Positions 45,418-58,400 of a stretch of DNA of 64,000 nt are shown here, piece by piece (the first letter of the stretch is position 1; each line of letters opens with the position of its first letter). A model generated the notes under the pieces. The model was given only the letters and a program-made list of their open reading frames with translations. It did no database searches and was not told the origin of the DNA. A program made the position numbers and the translations under genes. Origin of the DNA: Cristatella mucedo (taxonomy: Eukaryota; Bryozoa; Phylactolaemata; Cristatellidae). The stretch spans positions 1,393,501 through 1,457,500 of the forward strand of contig WPIO01000012.1 in the NCBI GenBank assembly GCA_009760855.2, written 5' to 3'.

Positions 45418-48400
45418 TATTTACATGATCAAATGAAGTTCACGCTCTATTAAAATAAAATCAACTCAGTATAATTAGAAGAATGGATGGATTGGAAGGA
45501 AGGTTTCTAATGGAGCGAGCGGCGGCGGCGGTTGCAGCGGCTGCGGCAGCGGCGACCTATACATTTAGGCGATTAGGCGATTAGCGATTAGGCGATTAGC
45601 ATTATCGGCGTCCTTTACATTTTACCTACACATTACATTTTATACATTACCTATACACCTATACATTTTAGTTATATACCTATGCAGTTTTACCTATACA
45701 TACATTTTACCTATACATATACCTATACATTATACCTTTGGTCCCGCGGGAGTTCGGTCCCGCTCGACGCCGCCAGGCACGTGTTCGTACCCGTCAAAGA
45801 GGGCGCGCAATACGGCTCGCCGCGCGTTCCTGCAAATGAGTGCTAGGCCTCAGAGGTCTACGAAGTATACCTCGAGCTCAGGAGATCTAGTTACGCCCTA
45901 ATACGCACCAATTAGAGCGCGGAATACGAGCGAGGGTGGATCGAGGCGGCGGAGGAGCAGCCCGCTCTAAACCCTAAAACCAAAACCCTAAACACTAAAC
46001 TCTAAAACCCTAGACACAAAACCTAAACCCTTAATTCTAAACCCTAAACCCTAAAAAAACCTAAACCTTAAATTCCAAACCCACACCTAAAAACCCCAAA
46101 CCCTAAACTTTAAACCCCAAAACCCTAAGCCCTAAACCCTAAAAACCTTAAACCTTAAAAACTCTAAACCCTAAACCCTAAAACACTAAACCCTAAAACC
46201 TAAACCCTAAACCATACACCTGGAGGGAAGTGTCCTACCCCAGGGGGAAATGTCCGGGGGGGGAATGTCCCGGGGGGGGGGAAATGTCCGTCGCCCGCTT
46301 GCTGCTGGCAACACTGCTGGCCGCGTCTTCCAAGCGTTTCGCAACCCGAAAGAAGCTGTTGCTTCTGCCAAGACCGAGGAGTGAAAATCGGCACCGGCGT
46401 AAGCAGTTGGAATAGCACGACAAGAATGGGGCCGACGAGCGAGTGCTCTCGCTGAAGTTCTCAATACATATAAAGCCGCTGCTTTTGAAGGGGCGATCGT
46501 CAGCTGCAGACTGCAGACTGCAGGCTGCAGACGAACGAGATCTCGTAGTCGGCTATAACCAGATACGACATAGCTGCTCCGGATCTCACAAACGACCTCG
46601 TCGCCTTGACCCTCCCCGATGGCCGCTGTCAGTCCAATGCGCACTTTTGTTGGTTCACTGAGGCGGTCACGGTAAGACTGAAGTGCTCTTTGGCGATGTG
46701 TCGTGGCAGTGGGACGCTATGAAGCGATTGAGGCTTGAGTGTGTACATTAAACGGACAAACCGTTGTGCAAGACAAAAGAACATTAACGTAGAGAGACAT
46801 CGGCATTTTAGCGCGTAGACACATTATTGAGACATCGGCGCATCCTAAAAAGTCTTGGCCAGGAAGCCGGGGGCCCATGAAAGGTGCACATGAAATCGAT
46901 GAGTCATGGCTGCGCCAAATCCATTTTTTCTTCATCAAATCTCTCTCGCGCTGCGCGTCGCCTATAAGCGCTACCCCACGAGCACGGCTGATAAGTTTCT
47001 CTCTCCAGATTTAATTTCGTTCATCATGGGATTCGAAAGCATCTCGATGGAATGTCATTTGACTGACGGTTTGACTGACGATTCGACCTAGCCGAGCGTG
47101 CGAGCATCGCACGCGCTCGGCCCTTAGCAATTTCCAAAAATGCCTTGCTTTAAAATCCACAATTTCCTTTGCAAATCGTGAGCATCACAGAGCTGTACGC
47201 AATTCTTGAGCGGAAAATTGCATTAGAATGAGCGCACCTCGCAGCACACGTGGCTAGGCTCGCTCTTCACTCGAGTAGTTCGGACGGACCAGATCTCCCG
47301 ATCGCGCATAGACGCTTGGTTTTGTTCTCGAAAGTTTTTACCTGCACGTGAATATCTTTGGAACGATTGCGAACTTGTGCTCGAGTTGCCTCATTCGGCT
47401 TAAGAGGGGTTCAATCATCCTCTGTCTCTCTCTCTCTGTCTCTATCTATTTATTTCTCTGCCTGTCTCTGTCTCTTTATCTGTCTGTTTGTCTCTCCTCT
47501 GTCTAGCTCTCCTTTATCGTCTCCTCTCCTATATCCGCGTCGGCTGTTTGAAGAAAGATAGACCCGGCCCGAGAGACAGATAAATACCTTAGCTCGCCAG
47601 ACGATGCGACAGTCGCAAAATCAATTCTAAATCGTCGACAGCTTTGTCGATGGTCGACTGCGGGAACGTCGTGAGGCGCGTGGCGAGGCGCGGTGGCGGC
47701 TGCGAGATTTTCCGGGTCTTTGCTTTGGCCGCGAGCACAGCTACGAGCTGCGAGCGAGCGAGCGAATGTGAGAACGCGCAGTCGCGAAGATTTGTGACTC
47801 GAACGCGGCATTGGCCGCCCAGTCGCTCTCGCAAGAATTCCTCCGCGCCTTGCAAAGCTCAAAGCTGCAGGTTGTCTCGGGTGCTCGGATGCGGAAAACT
47901 CGCGTCGTCGCCGCCGCCGCCGCCGCCGCCATTGCTCCCGAGCCGGACACCCCCTTCGCGGCTGCGCGGGAGTGCCACCGCCGGCCGCCCTGCCGCCTTG
48001 GCAAAGAGTCCCCTCTCTCGTCCTCTGTCTTGTGTCTCGCAGGTTTCCGAAACGAGAGCGAGGCCGCTGCTTCCGTCGAGTCGGCCGCGTTCCGTCCGTC
48101 TCTCGGTTCTAGGCGTGTACGCCGAGCACGCGCACGTCCTCTGCGACTCGTACTACGCGCGTCGGCACATCGTCTCTCAAGACGGGGCCCAGGAAGACCT
48201 GAGCGGCTTCCTCGTGCGGATCCACGAGGAGCTGACGCGCGCGTTCGCCAGATCGCGGCAGCTCGTGCGCCGAGCCAGCAAGGCCATCGTCGACGCGGCC
48301 GGCTACCAAACGCAAGCGGCCTCGGACGTGGATCGGCTGCACAAGGAGGTCCAGGCTCGTCGGCGGCAAGAGAAGGACAAGGACGAGGAGGGCTTCGCGG

Positions 48401-49388
48401 AGATCAGGCAAGGCGTGGCCGACATAGTGGGCGACGTCAGGCACGCCTCGCAAGGCCTGCGCCTCGTCAAAGACAGACTGCGAGAGCTGACGGAGGATCG
48501 CGGCCAGCTGGTCGGCCAGGTGACTCGCCGGGCTCCGCCGCGATGCGGCAGCGCGTCGGAGCGTCCAAGCTGCGGCTGCCGCCATCCGGCGGCGGCGGCG
48601 GTGGCACGGCCCGCTTGCGCGGCCGTCGCCGCGCAGATTCTTCCGCGAGCCGACGCCGAGTGCGAGTGCCGAGTGTTCGATGCGATGGCCAAGAGACGAG
48701 CAGCGATAAGCTAGACAGTCGCCGCCGCCGCAGCAGCCAGCCAATGAGAAAAGCGGCCGTGTGAAGGTGAAGGCCGCGGGAACGTGTGCATCGTTCGCGA
48801 AGGCGCTCGAAAGTTGGTTTTCCGTAGAAATGGTGGGTAAGAAATGATTTTCTTCGTGCACCTGTTGTGGTGCACGCTTTTTCTCACCTCCCTCGACTAA
48901 AGAATCACATTGTCAGACCAATCATTGACGATGCCAAGGTCGTGCTTCGGTAAAGCTCGCAGTACAGCATCGTGAGCTCTTCGCGCCCAGTCATACTCAT
49001 TCTAGCTTAGGCGCACGAATGCTTCAACTTTATAGCGCCCCGAGAGAACTATCCTCAATCTCTACACAGGAGCTTCACATATGCCGCAGGTTCGAGCCCA
49101 CGACCCTGGTAGTTGAAGACGAGCACCTTATCCCTGGGCCGAACCAGAGCGAAACTTTGCTATAGGGCGCAGAGCGCCGTGGTCCCATTTAAGTCCAACA
49201 TATTTCAATTCTCAAGAAAAACTGCATTGGACCAACCATACCGTTAGCGAAGGCTCCGGACCACTTAAGGTTCAAATTGGTTAAGCAAGGCGGTGCATCC
49301 TGTGTAGATCGTTCAGTGCATGAATGTTTTTGGTAGTCCGGAATGTCCCAAGTCCTGTCTGCCCGAGGATCGCATCCACGAGCGCACG

Positions 49389-49487
<99 letters not shown>

Positions 49488-52400
49488 AACTTGTGTTCAC
49501 CGACGGACGTCGCTGCATCGAACGTGTGGCTTGTACAAAGACGGCAACGAAGTACGCTATTAATCCTAACGCTGGACTTCACGGAAAACTGGAACACGCC
49601 GAGGAGAGGCAGATCTAGACGCCAGCGACGTTCGTTGGTCTTTTCAATGGATGCGCGAGCATGAGAAAAACTTAGTGACCCGACAAAAAAGCTTCCGACA
49701 AAATAGCCTGCACACAAAACAGCCTGCAGAAAAAAAACAGCCCAAGACAAAATAACCCTAAACAAAATAGCCCTGACACAATAGCACCGACAAAGCTGAT
49801 AATTTTGAGATGAAAAACATATTAATGAAGAACTAAAATAAAAAATAGGTTTTAGAATTTAGGAATTAGTGTTTACCCTTCGTTTAATAATAGTTCTTTT
49901 TCTTTCTGTGATTCCATGTCCTCCATATTGAATGATCGTTATGAACAGGAAAGGATTAAAAGAATATGGGGACAAACGGAAACAAAAGCAAATAGGAAAT
50001 GCGGATTATTAGTAAATTATTCTTGAATTATTTGTAATCTTGTAAAACAAAAATACTTCTGTACGCTTTCACTTGTTACCTTTTCCAATAAAATGTATTT
50101 AAAAAATTTGATTTTCATTATCGTAATAGAATATATTTGATGTTATAGGCCAATCGAAATATAAATTTTTTTTTAAATATTTTATTTTAATTTGTCGGGG
50201 CTACTTTGTCTTAGGCTGTCTTGTGTGCAAGCACTTTGTCGGGGGCTATTTTGTCGGGGTGCCGACGAAAAAACGTTTATTTGGACGCCACGACAAAACT
50301 ACTTGACAGTGATCTGACAGCATACAGCTAGGTTCTGGAGTTCTATTAGCAGAAGATTTTTGCGATAAGGCACCAGGCGTTTGAAAGACCCCAGAGTTAG
50401 GTTCAATGCAATGGAGGCATAGAAGTGCAACGTTCTGCGATCATTATATCAAAAACATGATCTCCAGTGGTTTCGACACTAGCCTTCGCATATGCAACAC
50501 AATCTTCAAACAAATTGGGCTATCTGAAAACATCCAGATAAAGGCATTGGTGCGATGGCTACGGCAAGCACAATAATAAAAGTAACACATTAGTGTAGCG
50601 CCCTCAGAGAACTGATTCTTTTTCTAGGCACTTTACAGATGCTGTATACAAAGCAGTACCCAATGATCGGTGGTAACATTCGCACGCATAGTGCATGTAC
50701 GCGAAGAACGAATCCCAAAGACGCACCACATGCTGCAATAAACAGGTACATTTTAAGCTTGTTTTTAAATGCTTTCATGTCAGGGACGTCGTGACGTGCG
50801 TCGGTAGTTAGTTACAAGCTTAGTGAGCATAGGAACTAAATGCACGGTCTCCAACGGTTTTGAGGTTTGCACGAGGTATTGGTAAACTGTTGGATTCCAA
50901 AAAGCGGTTGATGCTTGGCCTGGTGGGACAGTATTTCTGATAGGTAGGCTGGAGCTAGAGAACGAAGGACCTAAAAGTGAGTGACATAACCTTGAAGTCG
51001 ATATGCTGCTTGATTGGGAGCCAGTGCGAGTCGGCGAGAAGTGGTATGATGTGGTAAGTGCAACGCTCATGACTGAGAGCCTAACTGCCGAGTTTTGCAC
51101 CAACTTAAAGCGCCTGATTGCACAACCTGAGAGACCTGCAAGTAGTGAGTTACAGAAGTCGAGACGGGATGTCAAAAATGCACGGACCAATTTGGATGTA
51201 GTATTCCTGTCTAAGCAAGCCCGAATTTTAGCAATGTTATGAAGCTGAAAGTAGGCAGACTTGACTGCAAAGCTGATGTGGTCGTCTAATGAGCTCACTT
51301 TGGAAAAGGACACCTAGATTACGTGCAGGTTCAATAGGAGATATGCTGGCGGAGCCCATTTTGAGCGTTAGGTTATCCAATATCAGAACCACACTTGGTT
51401 TTCCCAAAACTAGTAAGTTGGTTTTGTCGTCATTGAATTTAAGAGAGTTTGCTGCCATATGTGTGCACATGTCATCAATATATGCAGCAAGAGAATATAT
51501 GTAGAGAATTCGATGCACTCGAGGGCTGAGAGGGATCAAAGCAAAGGTACAACTGAGTGCCGTCTACATACAAGTGAAAGTCTAACTTTTGCTTGGCGAT
51601 CACATCGGCAAGAGGGAGAGTATAAACTGTGAAAAGAAGCGGACCGAGCACAGAGCCTCGAGGTACCCCATCCTTAAGTGGTTCCTCGGATAATTTTTAT
51701 CCGCTCACAACAACACTCTGGAGTCTCACACTGAGGTAGAACCTGAATCATTGCAGTGCCAGTTATGCCCGAGGCGAGATTAGAGACGCTCAAGACAGAC
51801 TTTGTATGATCAATAATACTAAAGGCTGCGGAGAAATCAAGCAGAACAAGCAGAGAGACTTTACCCAAGTCTGCATTCTCGAGAAGGTCGTTGTACACCA
51901 GAAGTAATGCTGACTCTGCGGATAGATTAGCTTTAAGCCCAGACTGAAAATTACTTGCTAGGTTTGACGTAGCAACATAAGAGTTCAGTTGGTCTGCCAC
52001 TACTCGTTCTAGTGTCTTTGATAGGACTGAGAGAAGAGAGACTAGACGGAAGCTGCTCGAGTTTGTTGCTCGCTCTTGAGAGATAAGCAGCGTTGCTTTC
52101 TTAACAATAGGAGCATGAGGAGGAGTGGGTAGCACTATCAGCTTGTATCAGTCGGTTTCGACGTCCCGTATCGACTTCTCTAAATCATTACTTGCTGGTC
52201 TACCGGCCCGTGTAATCGCGGAACTGGGTTGGTCCAGCGGTTAAGGTGCTCGCCCCGACTAAGGTCTGGCTGAGGTCGTGGGCTCGAGCCCTGAGGCATA
52301 TGTGAAGCACCTGAATAGAGATTTAGTTTACTTGGGGCGCTATACAAATGAATTATAATTATATAATCAAGCGCGCTTACAGTTTGTGCAAGGCTCTGCA

Positions 52401-55400
52401 GCCAGGCTTGTCTGTCATTAGAGTCACACTTGCCACATCACACCACTTCTCGCCGACCTGCACTGGCTCCCAATCAAGAAGCGTATCGATTTCAAGGTTA
52501 TGTCACTCACTTTTAGATCCCTCCATTCTCTGGTTCCAGCCTACCAGTCAGAATTACTCCCCCACTAGGCTAGGCATCGTACCATCCGCTTTTCTGAATA
52601 AAATATTTTAGATATACCTCGTACGAAATTAAAATTTTTTAAAGACCGTGACTTTAGTTTGCATGTTAATGACAACAATAATAGTAATAATAATAATAAT
52701 AATGCACTTGATAAAGCGCCCTCAGAGAAATCAATCTCTTTCTAAGCGCTTTACATTTGTTGCAAAGGGAAACGCGATTGAATGGTGAGTAATATCATGT
52801 TTGATAAGCAACATGAATAATAAGGTTAGGGGTGACATGCACAGGGTCAGCATGCAAGTGTGGTTAGTGGTAGCATGCACAGTGTCAGCACGCATTAGCA
52901 CATTAAGGACGAATCACAGGGATCCACTAAATGCTATCCTAAGTGTGTTTTTTTAAGTTCTTTTTAAATGTGGTCAAGTCAGGGGATGTTCTGACGCAGG
53001 TCGGGAGGGAGTTCCAGGCTTTCGGAGCATACGAACTAAATGCACGTTCTCCAAAGGATTTGAAGTTTGTACGAGGTATTGGTAAACTGTTGGATTCCGA
53101 AAAGCGGGTGGTACGATGCTTGGCCTGGTGGGGGAGTAGATCTGAGAGATAGGCTGAAGCCAAAGAATGAATTGACCTAAAAGTGAGCGACAAAACCTCG
53201 AAGTCGATCCGTTGCTTGACCGGTAGCCAGTGCAGGTCGGCGAGAAGTAGAGTAATGTGGCAACTGCGACGTTCACGACAGACAAGCTAGCTGCGGAGTT
53301 CTGCACCAGCTGTAATCGCCTGATTGCACATGCCGGTAGGCCAGCAAGCAGTGAGTTGCAGAAGTCGAGACGGGATGTCACAGATGCGTGGACCAACTTA
53401 GACGTGGTATCCTTATCTAAACAAGCCCGAATTTTATCAATGTTATGTAACTGAAAGTAGGCAGACTTGATTGTGGAGCTGATGTGGTCGTCTAACGAGA
53501 GGTCACTTTGGAACATCAAACCTAGACTTCGAGCTGATTCAACTGGAGATATGCTGGCAGAGCCGATTTTGAGCTTCAGCCTTTCCAATTTCTGAATCAC
53601 ACCGGGTTTGCCAATAACTAATAAGTTAGTTTTATCATCGTTTAGTTTTAGAAAATTTGCTGCCATCCGTGTGCGGATGTCATCAATACATGCAGCAAGT
53701 GACTTGAGATAATTCGAGGTGCTCGAAGGCTGGGAGGGATCAAAGCAAAGGTACAACTGAGTGTCGTCTGCATTGAAGTGAAAGCCTAGATTGTGCTTGG
53801 CAATCACATCAGCAAGAGGGAGAGCATAAACCGTGAAAAGAACCGGACCTAGCACGGAGCCCTGAGGTACCCCATATTTCAGAGGTACCTCGGATAGTCT
53901 TTGTCCATTTACGTCAATACTCTGGAGTCTCCCACTGAAATAGGACCTGAACCACTGCAGAGCAGTGCCAGTGATGCCCAGGCGAGATGAGAGGCGCTCT
54001 AGAAGAACTTTGTGATCGATTGTATCAAAAGCTGCCGAAAGATCGAGCAAAACAAGCAGAGACACTCTGCCCATGTCTGCATTCCTAAGTAGGTCGTTGT
54101 ATACCCTATGCAATGCTGACTCTGTGGAGTGATTAGCTCTAAAGCCGGACTGAAACTTACTAGCAAGGTGTGAGGTTTCGATATATGAGTTTAGCTGGTC
54201 TGCCACGACCTGTTCCAGTGTCTTTGATAGGAATGGTAGAAGGGAGACTGGGCGGTAGTTGCTCAAGTTCTCTTGGTCTAGTGTTGCTTTCTTGAGGAGA
54301 GGCCTGACTACAGCTTTTTTGAAAGGTGCTAGGACATGACCTGAGGCTAATGACATATTAATGATGTTAGTTATGCATGGCAGCAGCAGATCAATGCAAC
54401 GTAGGAGTAGGATAGTGGGAATAGGATCCAAAGGACTCGTTGTCTTTTTTGATTTAGATACGAACTTCAGGACGAGATCACTAGTGACCTGCTTAAATAA
54501 AGACAGTGAGTGAGATGTTCCCAAAGCCTGGAACTCGTTCCCGGCTGATTTCACGACATTCCCTGATCTGACGACATTTAAAAAGAAGATAAAAACGCAC
54601 CTGTTTATTATATAGCATTTGGTGGGTTCTCGTGATTTGTCCTTTGCCTGCTTGTGCGGTCTTGCACTGTACATGATACCACTAACCGTGTTTGCATCTT
54701 GACTCTGCAAGTCACCTCTAACCATCTTATGCTTGTTGACATTGTGCATGCTGCCACTAACCATTCGATCATATTTCATTTAGAGAAAATTTAAAGTGCA
54801 TAGAAAGAGATTGCGTTCTCTGAGAGTGCTATACAAAGTATTTTTATTATCATGAATCTGGTGGCTATTTAGGACCCCCTTTGACGACACCACGACTTGA
54901 GGCCGATCGGGAAGATCTCATCTGGCGACCGGGTTTCCAGAATATCAGAACGCGTCTGCTGCTGGTCCTCTGTGTTGCTATATTATATATACTGATCTTC
55001 AAAATTAACAATAATGTTTCATTTGTATAGTGCCTTCAGAGAACTGAATCTCTTTCTAGGCACTTTACAGAGGCTGTCTACAAAGCATTACCAAATGATT
55101 GGTGGTTACATCCGCAAGCAGCAGGCACAGTGTAAGCACGAATATGCACACGAAGGACGAACCACAAAGACTCACTAAATGATGCCATAAAAAGGTGTGT
55201 TTTAAGCTCCTGTTTAAACATGTCGTCATGTCCGAGGTCGTTGTGACGTGCGTCGGGAGTAAGTTCCAGGCTTTGGGAGTGTTACAAACTGACAGCACGG
55301 TCTCCAAAGGTTTTGAGGTTCGTGCGAGGTATGGTTAAACGATTCGAATCAGAACAGCGGGTTGTACGATGCATAGCCTGGGGGAGTAGTTCTGATAGAT

Positions 55401-58400
55401 AAGTTGGAGCCAGAGAGTGAAGAGACTTGAAAGTAAACAAGCTTAGTAAGATATAGCCACGTTAGTTCAATGGCAGCTTAAAGTCAACTAGAAGATAGTG
55501 GCGGCACACATTCTTGACGTGTTTATCTGTGGACATGCGTGCATACACTCGTTGCCTCCTCGTTGTTGACTGACTGCTGATTGACTCATGCCTCATCATT
55601 GATGACTGATTGCTGATTGACTGATGCCTCCTCGTTGCTGACTGATTGCTGATTGACTGATGCCTCCTCGTTGCTGAATGATTGCTGAAGTGTCAGCCTC
55701 ATCGAACCCGCACGCCGAAGCCATTATCTTGAGGATTATGAGCTACACACGTGTCTCAGCTCATTCTTTCATTCGCTTGTTAAAGGCTGCTGCTCTGCAA
55801 GACAAAAAATGCAGTTCCCTTTCAAAGATTTTGCCATAGAAATTAAATTACACAGTTTTCATGAATTTGTTTTGTGTGCTTTCATAGACAGAGCGGGAGA
55901 TGCATTCCTTGGAGACTGGCTTGCAGTCGGCGAGCAAGCAATACAAGAAGGAGGTTCTGCGGTGCAATGGACTGTTGCAGGACAAGATGGCCGAGCTTGT
56001 TCAAAACGTGTCCATAATTGAAGGTCACTTGAAGTCTAGTGACAGCGACGCCGACAAGCTGCATCATGACTTTCAAATAAACAACGAAGCCTTTTCTGAC
56101 TTGCTTAATAAAATACGTGGTGACGTCTTAGGTCAATGTTCGCAAAATCTCAACAATGCTGGTAAGTGAGGTTATTAACTGTCGAAATTCGATTAGTGGT
56201 TAGTCTCTAATTCCGGAATAACATTGGAGGTTGTAAGATTAATTCCTGATTCACGCAAATGAGATACATTTATATATTTCAACATATATCAATATGCAAT
56301 ATACACTTGTGTATACATACATATCGGCATATTTCTATCTCTTTTTGTCTTTTTATTTAGAGATATATTCCGTTAAGGTTAATACTACCATCTGAATCTG
56401 ACTTTCAAATCACCCGAATGTACATCTTTCTGCTGTACGTCATAAAGCACGGCTGAAGTCGTAGTCCATCAAAGATGTTGCAACGAAAATCAGAATCATA
56501 AAATTAGTATATAACTTGCCTAATTCTGACAAATTAATTTTACGGCATACTTTAATAGAAAAAGCCACTTTTTAGTGGCACAATTTTCCCTCCTAAGGTG
56601 AGAATTCCTTGCATATTATTATGGAATTACACTAGCAGCTGTGGCCGAACTGCACGTTTCAGAGAATGCGTTAGCTGAACTACGCACAAACGTAATAGAT
56701 GCTATTCGGAAGCTGGTAGCAATGGCGGAAGCAGCACCGGATATGACGGCTGGTGAAGATCGAGCAAGAAATAAGTTTGGAAGCGACGCCAAGCGGCTGG
56801 CGCAGGAAATTCATGAGCTGGAAGCCAAGCACGCTACTTTTGCGGCACTCCAGAACGACGAAGAAGATTTAATAAACGACGACATAGCACAAAAAACGCG
56901 CAGCCAGGCAAAGCAGCTACAGGTCCTGGCCAATACTACAAAGTCTATTGGCCGTCAATGTTTTAACATGGATGCTAAGGTGAGGCAGCGTGCATCGCCG
57001 TCCGAAAATCGGTGGCAACAAACTCCTACTACTCTGAAATAACGCCAATCCGACTTGGTGCTGCCGCGCAGTAATTGCGCGCTCACATTTGAGCTCAACG
57101 ACCCATTTGAGCTCTACGAGCGCTAACAATCGCGAATGACCGAACGCGTCTCGTCGTGTCTTCCGCTCTTTGAGCTGTCACTTTTAGCGTGCGTCCCTTT
57201 CCGCAGCAATGCTGAGTGTAGAGCCGTAGCCGGCCATTGCTGAACGCATACATTTCCCCGGAGCGAGAGAATAGAGAGACAGGCAGCAATAGAGTCGCGT
57301 GCGATTTTGTTTGAGTGCCGAGGCCGCCGTTAATTTATCAGTACGGTGCCAAATGGTAGCGCAGAGATGGATGCGACTGCGAGAAAGCCGCAAGCCTGCA
57401 GTCTCTGCAAAGGGCGTTGCACGACAGGATGCAGCGCCCAAATCGAACAAATTACCGCGGTTTGCTGCATTCGTACCTCAATCGACGGCTGAGTCAAGTC
57501 TGTAGAGACGGACTCGGCGTGCAGACAATTTGGGGCTGCAATCCGTTCGTTCTCTACGCTGCCACGCGGCGGCTTCTTAGTTCACGCAGCATCGCTAGAA
57601 TTCGGCAGTTAGGTCTCGAGCTACGTTGTGTCGACGCTGCCATTGGCATGCATTTGGCTTACTCCTGTTGATTCGCATCGTAGATTGACCCAAATCGCAT
57701 GTAAGTCTGCCATGTTGAGGTTCAATCTGATTCCTATTTATATCTATTCTCATCGCCTAAAAGCGCCTCTGACTAGCTACATCACCCACTAGTTACATCA
57801 CCTAGTTACATCGCCCACAGAGGGGCTGCTTAATTGAAGACCTCCGCCACCTGTCAGAACAGTATCGTCACAATCTTAATCCGGCCCGTTCCCTCGAAGG
57901 GCAACGTCGCATGCTGTTCCGAGTGAACGTGTCTTAAAATTGACTTTGTGTACGGTACATCTGCTTACTTGTCTGTTGACTACACATATACGTATATGCA
58001 TGCACAGTATGTAGTGCAAATATGCAATTATAACCACGTTTATACAGGTAGTACTACATATACTGTATGTACATATGCAATGTAATTTATGTATGTATAC
58101 GCACAGAATATACGTATACAGGTACCCATACCAATCTAAAGGTGCACACAAGCATAAATAAATAAATAAATAAATATATATATATATATATATATATGCA
58201 GGTGTCTAAGCTGCATAAATGACGGCATATACACTTATGTAATGTGTTTATGCAGAAAAAATAACTTTTGGCGATTAAAAGAAAACTCACTTATTTTGTA
58301 TGCGTGAAGTGCTGATTCCCAAACCTGACTAATTCTTAGGAAAATGCTCAAAGATAGTAATGCGAATATAGAAATTATCCCTCTTTTCGATAGCGAAGAC

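Larger units (their letters stand above)
45221..46290. mobile_element. Foldback-like element with inverted GGAAATGTCC repeat arrays
   Basis: The left end (45221-45350) contains several copies of a GGACATTTCCTCCC motif, and the right end (46216-46290) has the same motif inverted (GGGGGAAATGTCC). Long inverted ends made of short tandem repeats are typical of foldback DNA elements. The interior is low complexity: (TA)n, GGC, CGATTAGG and CCTATACATTTTA repeats, and a telomere-like array. No transposase is visible. Confidence 0.5.

Noticed and set aside
48043-48112. Longer version of exon 9 from the acceptor at 48042
   Set aside because: The frame is open, but phase 0 does not match exon 8 (phase 1). 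The acceptor at 48112 does match.
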